Of a stretch of 64,000 bases of DNA, positions 7,459-15,272 are shown one piece after another. The first letter of the stretch is position 1. Each line of letters starts with the position of its first letter. The DNA comes from a bacterium (lineage in GTDB: Bacteria; Zixibacteria; MSB-5A5; WJJR01), in contig JAKAKI010000081.1 of assembly GCA_021813505.1 (NCBI GenBank), forward strand, positions 62,001-126,000, given 5' to 3'. A program made the translations under genes and the position numbers. Under the pieces are notes generated by a model. That model searched no databases and had not been told where the DNA came from. It worked only from the letters and a program-made list of their open reading frames with translations.

Positions 7459-8604
7459 ATGAGACACAGAACGATATTGCTGATGATCGGGGTGGCCGTC
7501 GCGTTGACAGCGGCTGTCGCCAGTTCCAAATCCAAGGAGGCGGTGATCATGTTCTCACACAGCTACCATCTCACCGAGGTGGGGGCGAAGTGCGAGGATT
7601 GCCATGCGGATGCCGCCGGCGCGACGGAATCCTCGGCGAACCTGCTCCCGAAGATGGAGAGCTGTTACAAGTGCCATGATCAGCAGGGGACCGAGTGCAA
7701 CGTCTGCCACACGGAGAGCAATGTCCAGGATGGGAAATACTCGTCCTACGTGGCGCCGGCACGCGAGCTGAAGTTCTCTCACGCGTCACATGTCGGGACA
7801 CAGAAACTCGATTGTCAGACCTGCCATGCCGCGATTGAAAAATCGTCGAAAGTTCCCTCCAAGGGGATTCCCGAGATGGCAGTGTGCGTTGACTGCCATC
7901 GGCAGAAGGGCATTACGGATGATTGCAGCGCCTGCCACACACAAGTCGGGTTGCGCATGCCGGCGGACCATGGGCCGGACTGGGTGTTGAATCACGAGTT
8001 TGAGGCCCGTGGCGACGCCAGGAAGTGCGAGACCTGCCATCGTCCGTCGTACTGCGAGGAATGCCACCAGGGCGCGGCACTGGGTATGTCGATTCGCAAC
8101 AAGAAGGACGCCCCGGCTGACCGTCTCGGCCCGCTGGCCCCCGCACATGATGGGAAGAGCCTCCTGATCATCCAGCGCATCCATGATCTCAACTTCCGGT
8201 ACACACACGGCGCCGATGTCAAATCGAAGACGATGGATTGCGGCACATGCCATGCGACCGCCACATTCTGCGCGGCCTGCCATAATCCCGAGAACGACCT
8301 GGGCCGTTTAAAGCCGGTGTGGCATGAAGTGGCGGGGTTTGGCGCGGCCGGCAAGCATGCCGAGATGGCGCGCAAGGATATCGAAGTGTGCGCAGCGTGC
8401 CATGATCGCGATGGCGCCGATCCGGTTTGTATGAGCTGCCACCGTTCAGCCGTGTCGCCCCACCCGAACGGATTCATGAAAGATGTGAATGGCCCGTGGC
8501 ACGATGATAACAACGCTGTTTGTTTCGTGTGTCATGATCCGGGAGGACGACATCCGGGCCAGGGGTTCTGTGGAAGGTGTCACGGGGCCAAGAGTGACGA
8601 TTAG
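7459..8604 (+). CDS. Fourteen-heme cytochrome c
   Basis: A 381-residue secreted cytochrome starting with MRHRTILLMIGVAVALTAAVASS, a Sec signal. I count fourteen CXXCH sites: CEDCH, CYKCH, CNVCH, CQTCH, CVDCH, CSACH, CETCH, CEECH, CGTCH, CAACH, CAACH, CMSCH, CFVCH and CGRCH, with extra His residues (for example FSHSYH, FSHASH) able to serve as distal ligands, as in cytochrome c3/c7-type folds. There is no lipobox or membrane anchor, so it should be free in the periplasm or held within the barrel encoded just upstream. Heme density (one per about 27 residues) is that of an electron wire. A strong terminator follows at once, so it closes the unit. Confidence 0.9.
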   Translation: MRHRTILLMIGVAVALTAAVASSKSKEAVIMFSHSYHLTEVGAKCEDCHADAAGATESSANLLPKMESCYKCHDQQGTECNVCHTESNVQDGKYSSYVAPARELKFSHASHVGTQKLDCQTCHAAIEKSSKVPSKGIPEMAVCVDCHRQKGITDDCSACHTQVGLRMPADHGPDWVLNHEFEARGDARKCETCHRPSYCEECHQGAALGMSIRNKKDAPADRLGPLAPAHDGKSLLIIQRIHDLNFRYTHGADVKSKTMDCGTCHATATFCAACHNPENDLGRLKPVWHEVAGFGAAGKHAEMARKDIEVCAACHDRDGADPVCMSCHRSAVSPHPNGFMKDVNGPWHDDNNAVCFVCHDPGGRHPGQGFCGRCHGAKSDD

Positions 8605-8637
8605 CAAACCTACCGCTTAATGATCACGAAGTGTTTG

Positions 8638-8673
8638 AGGGGATCCCGGGGAATCGGGATCCCCTGCTTTTTT
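8638..8673 (+). terminator. Rho-independent terminator after the 14-heme cytochrome gene
   Basis: Perfect 11-bp stem (8638-8648 with 8655-8665), a 6-base loop, then GC and six T residues (8668-8673). It marks the 3' end of the respiratory locus. Confidence 0.88.
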
Positions 8674-8697
8674 CAATGCGCTTTCCTGTGGTCACTG

Positions 8698-8746
8698 GAA
8701 GGTGGAAGGTATGGGAATTATGGGAAGAATGGGAGGGGATGGACGG
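8698..8746. repeat. Degenerate 9-bp tandem repeat (ATGGGAANN type)
   Basis: The stretch repeats a TATGGGAAT / TATGGGAAG / AATGGGAGG-like 9-mer. Similar 9-base periodic tracts occur at 22602-22640, 32125-32160, 40640-40683, 43941-43963, 49573-49612 and 51104-51133. Confidence 0.6.
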
Positions 8747-8776
8747 TGGAGGCTCCCACAACTCCGCCGGAGAACC

Positions 8777-9496
8777 TTATTCGGGCTGGTGGAATGTGAT
8801 TTCGATGCGTCGGTTTTTGCGGCGGCCGGAGGCGGTGTTGTTGTCTGCGACGAATTTGGATTCGCCGCGGCCGATGGCTTGCAGACGCGCGGAGGAGATA
8901 CCACGGGTCACGAGATAGGCTTTGATCTTGTCAGCGCGTTTTTGCGACACGATGAGATTGGCGCTGTCTTCGCCGATGTTGTCGGTGAAGCCCTCGATGA
9001 TGGCGGTGACTTTCTGTGAGTCCATTAGCCTGATGCTCAGATCATCGAGGATTGACAGCGTGTAGGGATCAGGCCGGGTCGTGCCAGGGAAGTAGGTAAC
9101 GTGCAAGACCAGGCGGCGTTGGAGCTCGGTCATTACCAGGCAACCGGTTCTGTCGACTTTGAGACCATGGGGCGTGTTGGGACAGTGGTCGGTCGAATCG
9201 CGGATGCCGTCGCCATCGGAGTCGCCGGTGTTGGCATGCGGTTCGGGTTGAGCTGGAGACGGATGCGGCTCGCTCGGGACAGAGTCGCGGATGGCGGTGA
9301 CCGTGTCGGGCTGCGTTTTCATCGCATCGGTGCTTACCGGCAGGTTCTCAGTACCGCCGGGCGATTCATCGGGAATCTTGAGCGGAGATGGGATTGGCCG
9401 TGACGAATCCGGCACGGCTAGGGGAGTCTGGGAGAAGGCCGCAGGCACGCCCAGCATCAACAACAGCACCCAGCATGCGCTAATCGTGGTCTTCAT
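8777..9496 (-). CDS. OmpA-family outer-membrane/peptidoglycan-linking protein
   Basis: A 239-residue secreted protein from the ATG at 9496 (MKTTISACWVLLLMLGVPAAFSQ signal). A Pro/Ser/Asp-rich linker is followed by a thrombospondin type 3-like calcium motif (DSDGDGIRDSTDHCPNTPHG), then an OmpA C-terminal domain. The latter includes the typical EGFTDNIGEDSANLIVSQKRADKIKAYLV block with the Asp and Arg that contact diaminopimelate, and the ending GRRKNRRIEITF. It should bind peptidoglycan non-covalently from the periplasm; it lacks a large N-terminal barrel. It converges with the 14-heme gene across a terminator and has no evident operon partner. An in-frame upstream ATG at 9532 is less likely because the signal peptide would be internal. 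Confidence 0.88.
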   Translation of the reverse strand: MKTTISACWVLLLMLGVPAAFSQTPLAVPDSSRPIPSPLKIPDESPGGTENLPVSTDAMKTQPDTVTAIRDSVPSEPHPSPAQPEPHANTGDSDGDGIRDSTDHCPNTPHGLKVDRTGCLVMTELQRRLVLHVTYFPGTTRPDPYTLSILDDLSIRLMDSQKVTAIIEGFTDNIGEDSANLIVSQKRADKIKAYLVTRGISSARLQAIGRGESKFVADNNTASGRRKNRRIEITFHQPE

Positions 9497-9656
9497 TACG
9501 CGCGAATGTACGGCGGCGGAGGTGGGGGGCAAGAAGTTTTGCGGAGTTGGAGAATCCGCACGCCCTTTCAGGGCATTATTGTCTCGTCTCCACTTCCCAG
9601 GCCTGGCGGACGCGTTGAAAAAGGACCATCACCCCTAACGACAGCCGAATTGCAGC

Positions 9657-9792
9657 GGGTGCCACAGACAAGGAAGACCGAGCGGCTTTATCGCTCGGGC
9701 TTCCTTGTCCGTGTCTTTCTTGGATGTACCGAAAAAGACACGGACAAGCTGGTTCTCCAAAGAACCGGAGAACCAGCTTGTCCGTGGCACCC
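9657..9792. repeat. BIME-like pair of inverted REP palindromes related to the RAYT ends
   Basis: Two long palindromes face each other. The left one (9663-9713) has arms of about 21 bases; the right one (9739-9757 with 9768-9786) has perfect 19-bp arms. Both are bounded by GGTGCCACRGACAAG or its complement CTTGTCCGTGGCACC, and a spacer with TCTTTCTTGGATGT lies between them. The same boundary words and a TCTTTTTTGGACGT spacer flank the RAYT transposase gene at 60437-61237, so this is very probably a non-autonomous copy of that element. It fills most of the 9497-9934 gap. The word GCGTTGAAAAAGGACC at 9612-9627 also resembles the edge of the inverted element at 33541-33789. Confidence 0.75.
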
Positions 9793-9934
9793 TGAATTAG
9801 CTCCAACGACTTCAACACACCGTGACGGCCTGGGCTGAGTTAGATGGCGTCCTCAGGGCCAGTGGACAGGATGTCAGGGAGCAACATCGCTCACCGGGAC
9901 GTAGAATACGAGAGTATTCCCGCGAGTCCTTGAA

Positions 9935-11221
9935 TCAATACACCCGTTGGATTTGGACGCCCGTGTAGTAATGCGTGAGGATGTCGCGGTAGGGCTGGCC
10001 GGCGCGAGCCCGGCCGATCATGCCGCACTGGCACATGCCGACTCCGTGGCCGTAGCCTGAGCCGGTAATGAGGGCACCGGTGATATTCTTGTGGCGGTCA
10101 CGTTTCAGTTCCACTGTGAAACGGTCCGAAGGCAGGATGCTGCCAGGCCGAGAGGGACGCCCCAGCGCCCAGCGGATTTGGTCTGAATTGATCGTCCATT
10201 TTCCCTTGGGCGTGGTGACAACCATTGTCCGGATGCGGCCACCGGGAGTTTCGCCTTCAAGAGTGATGTCGGTCACCGCTTTGAAATCGGCGATCGGAGG
10301 CGGTTTGAGTTGATGGCGATAGGCGCGAAGATTCCGGAGCAAGGCTTTCTTGTCGAAAGTCTCGGACCAGGTCGAGTACTTGGACCATTGGCAAAAGGTG
10401 TCGTCGTCCACCGAGACGAGAAAGGGGCGAGCAGCCTTGGGCCAAACGTCCTCGATGTTGTCCGTACGGCCGCCGCAAGTCGAGTGATAGTAAGCGTCGA
10501 TCAATTGGGTACCGTAGCTGAGCACTTCACCAGCCGTCGCGGCGACGGCCTGATCCACCCAGGCACGCGGCTGGGAGGCGCCTTCGTAAACCTGATCGCT
10601 GACGTCGGCTTCTAAGTCATAGGGCGTCTGTTCGTACTGGCCGAGATGCGCCAGGGCGTAAGTACGCGCGGCGACGGCCTGGGCCTTGACCGCCTCGATC
10701 TCCTCGGGGGCTCTCTCCCCCATCTCTGGGGCGATTACGCCGCGCAAGTAGGCATCGAGACTCAGGCGATTGGTCACGATGGCTTTGCGGTCGGGGCCAA
10801 AACCAATGAACAGGGCACCGTAGTAGGATGCCTTGCCGAGCCTAAGGCGTTGCGTGGAGTCGGTGGCCGTGATTGAGACACCGGTTAGATCGCTGGCGAG
10901 GGTGACATTCTTTTCCCCACGGACACGGATGCGGTTTTTCGACAGAGTGAGATTGATCGGTCCTTCCGTCGAAAAGGTGTCGGTAGATTTCCCGGGGGCG
11001 AAGGTGCGGACGATATAGCGCCGGTCGCTTTGCACAGTGAATTTCTGTCCCTCTGCGCCAAGGCGGACCCGAACGAGTGGGGGGGCGATGTGATCATCAT
11101 CAAAAGCCCCGACATCGTGGAGGCGGGAGGGAATGCAGCCACTCGCTGCCAGAAGAGAAACTGCCGCCGCCAGAATCAGGCGACCGGCGCGAGATGTTCT
11201 GACAACGCGTGAGATGATCAT
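9935..11221 (-). CDS. SpoIID/LytB-domain lipoprotein (amidase-enhancer type)
   Basis: A 428-residue exported protein with a lipobox-like LAASGC at residue 29 after a hydrophobic segment. The central and C-terminal region carries the SpoIID hallmarks: LDAYLRGVIAPEMGERAPEEIEAVKAQAVAARTYAL, the STCGGRTDNIEDVW block, and the ending GSGYGHGVGMCQCG. In sporulating Firmicutes SpoIID is a glycan-strand-cleaving lytic transglycosylase; outside them such proteins act in general cell-wall remodelling. It overlaps the anmK stop by four bases (ATGA at 11218-11221), and anmK in turn overlaps nagZ, so this is a peptidoglycan-turnover operon. Substrate specificity is inferred. Confidence 0.9.
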   Translation of the reverse strand: MIISRVVRTSRAGRLILAAAVSLLAASGCIPSRLHDVGAFDDDHIAPPLVRVRLGAEGQKFTVQSDRRYIVRTFAPGKSTDTFSTEGPINLTLSKNRIRVRGEKNVTLASDLTGVSITATDSTQRLRLGKASYYGALFIGFGPDRKAIVTNRLSLDAYLRGVIAPEMGERAPEEIEAVKAQAVAARTYALAHLGQYEQTPYDLEADVSDQVYEGASQPRAWVDQAVAATAGEVLSYGTQLIDAYYHSTCGGRTDNIEDVWPKAARPFLVSVDDDTFCQWSKYSTWSETFDKKALLRNLRAYRHQLKPPPIADFKAVTDITLEGETPGGRIRTMVVTTPKGKWTINSDQIRWALGRPSRPGSILPSDRFTVELKRDRHKNITGALITGSGYGHGVGMCQCGMIGRARAGQPYRDILTHYYTGVQIQRVY

Positions 11222-12417
11222 GGGAGTGATATCGACCCAAGGACGGCTGGGCTTGCGCCGGTGGCGCCGCCAAGATTGCCGGGCCGACTGTGCAGGGTCT
11301 CGTAGGCGAGGACAGCAAACCCCGCCGGCTCGACATATTGCGCGGGGATTCCGATGTCATCAGACAATTGAACGATCCAACCAGCCAGGCAATCAGAAAG
11401 GCGGCTCACGAGGAAGCGATTACGGGAGCCGCCGCCGACCAGGATGAGCGAACGGGCAGGCGTGAAGGGTTCGACCCATTTCGCGACCGCACGAGAGATA
11501 GCCAGTGCCGTTACTTCGGTTGCCGTAGCCAGAAGATCAGCGGCATGCGCGCGGCCGCGGCGGTCTCCCCTGTCATCACCGAAGAACGACCTGTTGACGG
11601 CATGCGGCCCGAATTGCTCCCGCCCACAGGTCTTGGGCGGTCTTTTATGGAAATACGCGGCTGCAAGAATCCGGCGGATGAGCAATTGATCTGGTTTGCC
11701 CTGCGAGGCGATGCGCCCATTGGCATCATAGGGTCTGCCGAGGACTGTGCGCGCGATGGCATCGAGCATCATGTTGGCGGGGCCGATGTCGAATGCGAGT
11801 ATCTCCAGACGATTTCGCTTTCGCCGAGTCGCCGAGATGTTGGCGATCCCGCCGAGATTCAGGACGGCATGCTTGTCACCAAAGAGCAAGTGGTGGTAAT
11901 ACCCCGAGAGCGGCGCCCCCATTCCCCCGGCGGCGATGTCGGAGGAGCGGAAGTCGCCAATCGTGACGACGCCGGTACGGTGGGCAATGGCCGCGGTGGA
12001 TCCAATCTGCCAGGTGGCGCGTGAGCGCGAACCGGCGGAGCGGCCGGCATCGGGAAAATGACCAATGGTCTGACCGTGAGAGGCGATCAAGTCGGGAAGC
12101 CGGCCACCGTTACGCCGGCGTACGAACTCCAAAACTCTTCCACCGATCCAATCCCCCAGCGCAAAGTGGGCGCGCGCGACCTCCTCTTTGGAAACGGAGT
12201 CGGCGTCGGCCAGGTGAGCGAGAGTTAGTCGAACCAACTTCGGGAATCGATACGAGGCGGTCTGGAGAAGGCGGATCGACTCGATCCGATCACCGCCTTT
12301 GATCTCGACCAAGGCGAGATCAAGGCCATCCATTGAGGTACCGGTATTGATGCCGAGAACAATGCACCGTGGCTTCTGCAGCAAGCGAACGATTGGATGG
12401 CTCTTGATCGCAATCAT
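11218..12417 (-). CDS. anmK: Anhydro-N-acetylmuramic acid kinase
   Basis: AnmK phosphorylates and hydrolyses 1,6-anhydro-MurNAc recovered from peptidoglycan, giving MurNAc-6-phosphate. The 399-residue product shows the family signature GINTGTSMDGLDLALVEI near residue 22, SHGQTIGHFP in the sugar-binding region, VVTIGDFRSSDIAAGGMGAPL, LNLGGIANIS, and a C-terminal VGGGSRNRFLVSRL. Length is close to the usual 370-390. Position between nagZ (which makes the free anhydro-sugar) and a SpoIID-type wall enzyme supports a recycling role. Four-base overlaps occur at both ends. Confidence 0.94.
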   Translation of the reverse strand: MIAIKSHPIVRLLQKPRCIVLGINTGTSMDGLDLALVEIKGGDRIESIRLLQTASYRFPKLVRLTLAHLADADSVSKEEVARAHFALGDWIGGRVLEFVRRRNGGRLPDLIASHGQTIGHFPDAGRSAGSRSRATWQIGSTAAIAHRTGVVTIGDFRSSDIAAGGMGAPLSGYYHHLLFGDKHAVLNLGGIANISATRRKRNRLEILAFDIGPANMMLDAIARTVLGRPYDANGRIASQGKPDQLLIRRILAAAYFHKRPPKTCGREQFGPHAVNRSFFGDDRGDRRGRAHAADLLATATEVTALAISRAVAKWVEPFTPARSLILVGGGSRNRFLVSRLSDCLAGWIVQLSDDIGIPAQYVEPAGFAVLAYETLHSRPGNLGGATGASPAVLGSISLP

Positions 12418-13322
12418 TTGGACGGAGATTCTTGATCAGTGAAGGCACGATTGCGCCAGTACGACAGGGCGCGACGTTGGAGCAATCGATCCTGACATAC
12501 CAGGACCAGATTGCACCCGGCTTCGATCGAGGCGCGAACGGCGTCTTCGATGGGATACTGTTTCGAGATTGCCCCCATTGCAAGATCATCTGTGAGGATT
12601 AGGCCGCCGAATCCCAGGCGCTCGCGCAGCAAAACAGTTGTGATCAGAGGCGACGTGCAGGCCGGGCGGGTGGCATCGAAGCCGAGCATGCGCTGGTGGC
12701 CGACCATGACCATCTGAACACCGGCGAGGATGGCTGCCCGGAATGGCGGCGCGTCAATCCGGTCCCACTCGGACAGCGGCGTCGGATCGACGGCGACACC
12801 GTGGTGAGGGTCGGCTTTGACGGCCCGTGTGCCGGGGAAATGCTTGGCGCAAGCGGCAACTCCGGCCGACTGGACGGCAGGGATAACTGTACGGGCCATT
12901 GCGACCACTTGAGTAGGGTCGTCGGAGAATGTCCTGTCGTGCAGCCACTCGGAATCTGTGGCACCGACGTCCACAACCGGCGCGAGCAAAGTATCAATAC
13001 CAAGGTCCACCAGCCGCCGAGCCACGCGCGCATAGGCGGCCGCTACGGCTTGCGGGGGGCCCGCTTGATACGACCGGAGAGCGGGCATCGACGCGGGACC
13101 ATCAGGCAGCCGGCGAACCCGCCCACCCTCTTCGTCGATCATGATTCTGATGGGGGCGGGTGATGCCGAACGGAGTTGACCCACTGCTTCGCGAAGCTGC
13201 TGATCGGAGCGGGCATTCTTCTGGAACAGGACAACACCTCCGACCAGGCCCTCTTTCAGCCATTCGAGAAGTTCGGCATCGGGCCCAAGGCCGTCATATG
13301 AGAGGACGAGTGGCGATGTCAT
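12414..13322 (-). CDS. nagZ: Glycoside hydrolase family 3 beta-N-acetylhexosaminidase, NagZ-like
   Basis: NagZ removes GlcNAc from GlcNAc-anhydroMurNAc peptides in the cytoplasm. Visible motifs are IDEEGGRVRRLP, the acid/base-bearing loop KHFPGTRAVKADPHHG (family form KHFPGHG..D.H) and LTDDLAMGAI with the nucleophile Asp. The ATG at 13322 is preferred because the product then starts SPLVLSYDGLGPDAELLEWL, aligning with the family N-terminus. ATG 13364 and TTG 13391 in the same frame are alternatives, and none has a convincing Shine-Dalgarno. The loop spells GTRAVKADPHH where family members usually read GHGxxxxDSH, so one conserved His is displaced by Thr. It is first in the NagZ-AnmK-SpoIID operon. 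Confidence 0.9.
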   Translation of the reverse strand: MTSPLVLSYDGLGPDAELLEWLKEGLVGGVVLFQKNARSDQQLREAVGQLRSASPAPIRIMIDEEGGRVRRLPDGPASMPALRSYQAGPPQAVAAAYARVARRLVDLGIDTLLAPVVDVGATDSEWLHDRTFSDDPTQVVAMARTVIPAVQSAGVAACAKHFPGTRAVKADPHHGVAVDPTPLSEWDRIDAPPFRAAILAGVQMVMVGHQRMLGFDATRPACTSPLITTVLLRERLGFGGLILTDDLAMGAISKQYPIEDAVRASIEAGCNLVLVCQDRLLQRRALSYWRNRAFTDQESPSK

Positions 13323-13427
13323 GATACGGGCCGCGGCCTTCGCAATCGAAGGTCGGCGGCACATGTTAGAGTGAATCTGCGGGTGGCGCAATGGTGGTTT
13401 TTGCGTGGCCCCGGCAACTCGCGAAGT

Positions 13428-14993
13428 TCACACAGTGCAGACGGTGTTGCGGCCCTCGCCCTTTGCAAGGTAGAGGGCTTTGTCGACCGTTTCGACCAAA
13501 TCCTCGTAGGAGCGGCCGTTTTCCGGGAAGCTGGTGATGCCGATTGACACGGTCATTTTGAGGGGACGCCCCCGCTGGTCGGGGCCGAAATCGGTCTGCT
13601 CGACGCGGCGGCGGATGCGTTCGCCGATGGTAATGGCTTCCGCGTAACTGGTCTGCGGCAGGATGACGATGAATTCCTCGCCGCCATAGCGGGCGAGGAT
13701 GTCAACGTCGCGAATGCATGAAGCGACCACCTGGGCCAGTCCCCGCAAGGCGACGTTGCCGGTTTCGTGGCCGCATTGGTCATTGAGATGTTTGAACCAA
13801 TCGATATCGACCATGATCAGCGCGAGGGACTGCGTGTAGCGCATAGCACGCCGTTTTTCGTCCTCAAGACGTCCCCGGAAATAGCGGTAGTTGTACACGC
13901 CAGTGAGTTCGTCGATGATGGTCAGCTTTTCCATCCGCTGATGCAAATCGGCATTGACCAGGGCCATGGCGGCGGATGTCGCCAGCACCGACATGACGCG
14001 TTCGTCACGCTCGCTGAAGGCATTGACCTTGGGTGACTCGGCGCTGAGCACGCCGACAACCTGTCCCTGGGAAACCATCGGCACCATCAGGCAGGATTGA
14101 TAAACGTGGTGGTCGGTGCCCCAGTGTTCCAGATGGCGGTCGACAATCCGGCGGGGCTCACCGGTTTCGATGACCTCCCGCATGGGATCGAGCAGCGGGG
14201 CAAGCTGGGGACGTTCGAAGCGCACGGTGCGCTCGAGATCGACGCGCCCCTTGAGCCAGAGGGCTTTGGGAACCGGATCCCAGGTGTAGACTTCACAGAC
14301 CGGGTAATTCAGCACTGATCGCGCGATCAGGAGCACGCGATCGATGACGTCGTCTTCGGCCAGCAGTTCGGCCAGCGAGTGTGATGCCTTGTAGATCGTC
14401 TCGAGGAGATTGTGGGTGCTCTCGAGTTCCGAGGTGCGTTCGTTCAGTTTGTCAAGGGCGTTGAGCAGGCGGTCCTCGGAACGCCGGATATGGGCCGCGG
14501 AGTACCCCATTGCCGCGGTGAACAATGCCAGCATGACCGCACGGAACAGAAGTGACGGGACAGCACTGACACCGGCTTCGGGGAGACAAAGGAACAGATA
14601 ACCCGTGGTCACCACGGTGGCGAGAAACATGCCCACTCGCAGGCCCCGGTAGTACCCGACGAAGGGGATGAGCGCGAAGTAGAGCAGATAATGATTGCTT
14701 GACGCTCCGCCATCGAGGTGGATGGAAAACGCGATGGTAATCAGGTCAAGGCTGGCGATCAGCCAGAATGACGATTCGAAGTGAATCTTGAGGCGCCGTA
14801 CCAGCGAAAACGCCACCGCCATCAGGAGCAGGCAGACGAGGGCGATAGTAATCCCCCCGCGTACCGCTCTGATTTCCGACCACGACGTAGCCACCCAGAG
14901 GGCGAATCCGGACAGAATAAGGCCGTGCACTGCCCAGAAGATGGAATCCACCCCGGGCGCCAGAGACTTATGCGACGACAGCTTCCAGCGCAT
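13428..14993 (-). CDS. Membrane-bound GAF-GGDEF diguanylate cyclase
   Basis: A 521-residue sensor that should make cyclic di-GMP from two GTP. The N-terminal third has about five to six hydrophobic helices (residues 15-185) forming a membrane sensor. A coiled-coil linker (LDKLNERTSELESTHNLLETIY) and a GAF domain (about 205-360) follow. The C-terminal GGDEF domain has an intact GGEEF active site near residue 437, and an RxxD product-inhibition site (RDVD) exactly five residues before it, so the enzyme should be active and feedback-inhibited. It is monocistronic. No EAL domain or dedicated effector lies beside it, though cell-surface genes flank it on both sides. Confidence 0.93.
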   Translation of the reverse strand: MRWKLSSHKSLAPGVDSIFWAVHGLILSGFALWVATSWSEIRAVRGGITIALVCLLLMAVAFSLVRRLKIHFESSFWLIASLDLITIAFSIHLDGGASSNHYLLYFALIPFVGYYRGLRVGMFLATVVTTGYLFLCLPEAGVSAVPSLLFRAVMLALFTAAMGYSAAHIRRSEDRLLNALDKLNERTSELESTHNLLETIYKASHSLAELLAEDDVIDRVLLIARSVLNYPVCEVYTWDPVPKALWLKGRVDLERTVRFERPQLAPLLDPMREVIETGEPRRIVDRHLEHWGTDHHVYQSCLMVPMVSQGQVVGVLSAESPKVNAFSERDERVMSVLATSAAMALVNADLHQRMEKLTIIDELTGVYNYRYFRGRLEDEKRRAMRYTQSLALIMVDIDWFKHLNDQCGHETGNVALRGLAQVVASCIRDVDILARYGGEEFIVILPQTSYAEAITIGERIRRRVEQTDFGPDQRGRPLKMTVSIGITSFPENGRSYEDLVETVDKALYLAKGEGRNTVCTV

Positions 14994-15272
14994 GCTTACA
15001 GCAGGGCATCCGCACCATCATGGTGCAGTTGTCCTAAATCCTTGTATCGGCTGGGGATATGCAACTCTCCAGCGGGATTGCGGGAAGAGGACAAGAATCG
15101 GGAACGAGCCGATCTGGCGACCGGGACCGAGGTGATGCAGGCGACGTCGGGAATTTAGTTGCATTTACCTTGCGACACCCTAACCTGCCAAAGGGGGAAC
15201 AATCCCCCTATGACCCACGTACCCCGGACTGTGTTCAAGTTCGGCGGTCTGACATGGGAAGGAGCTCGATCC

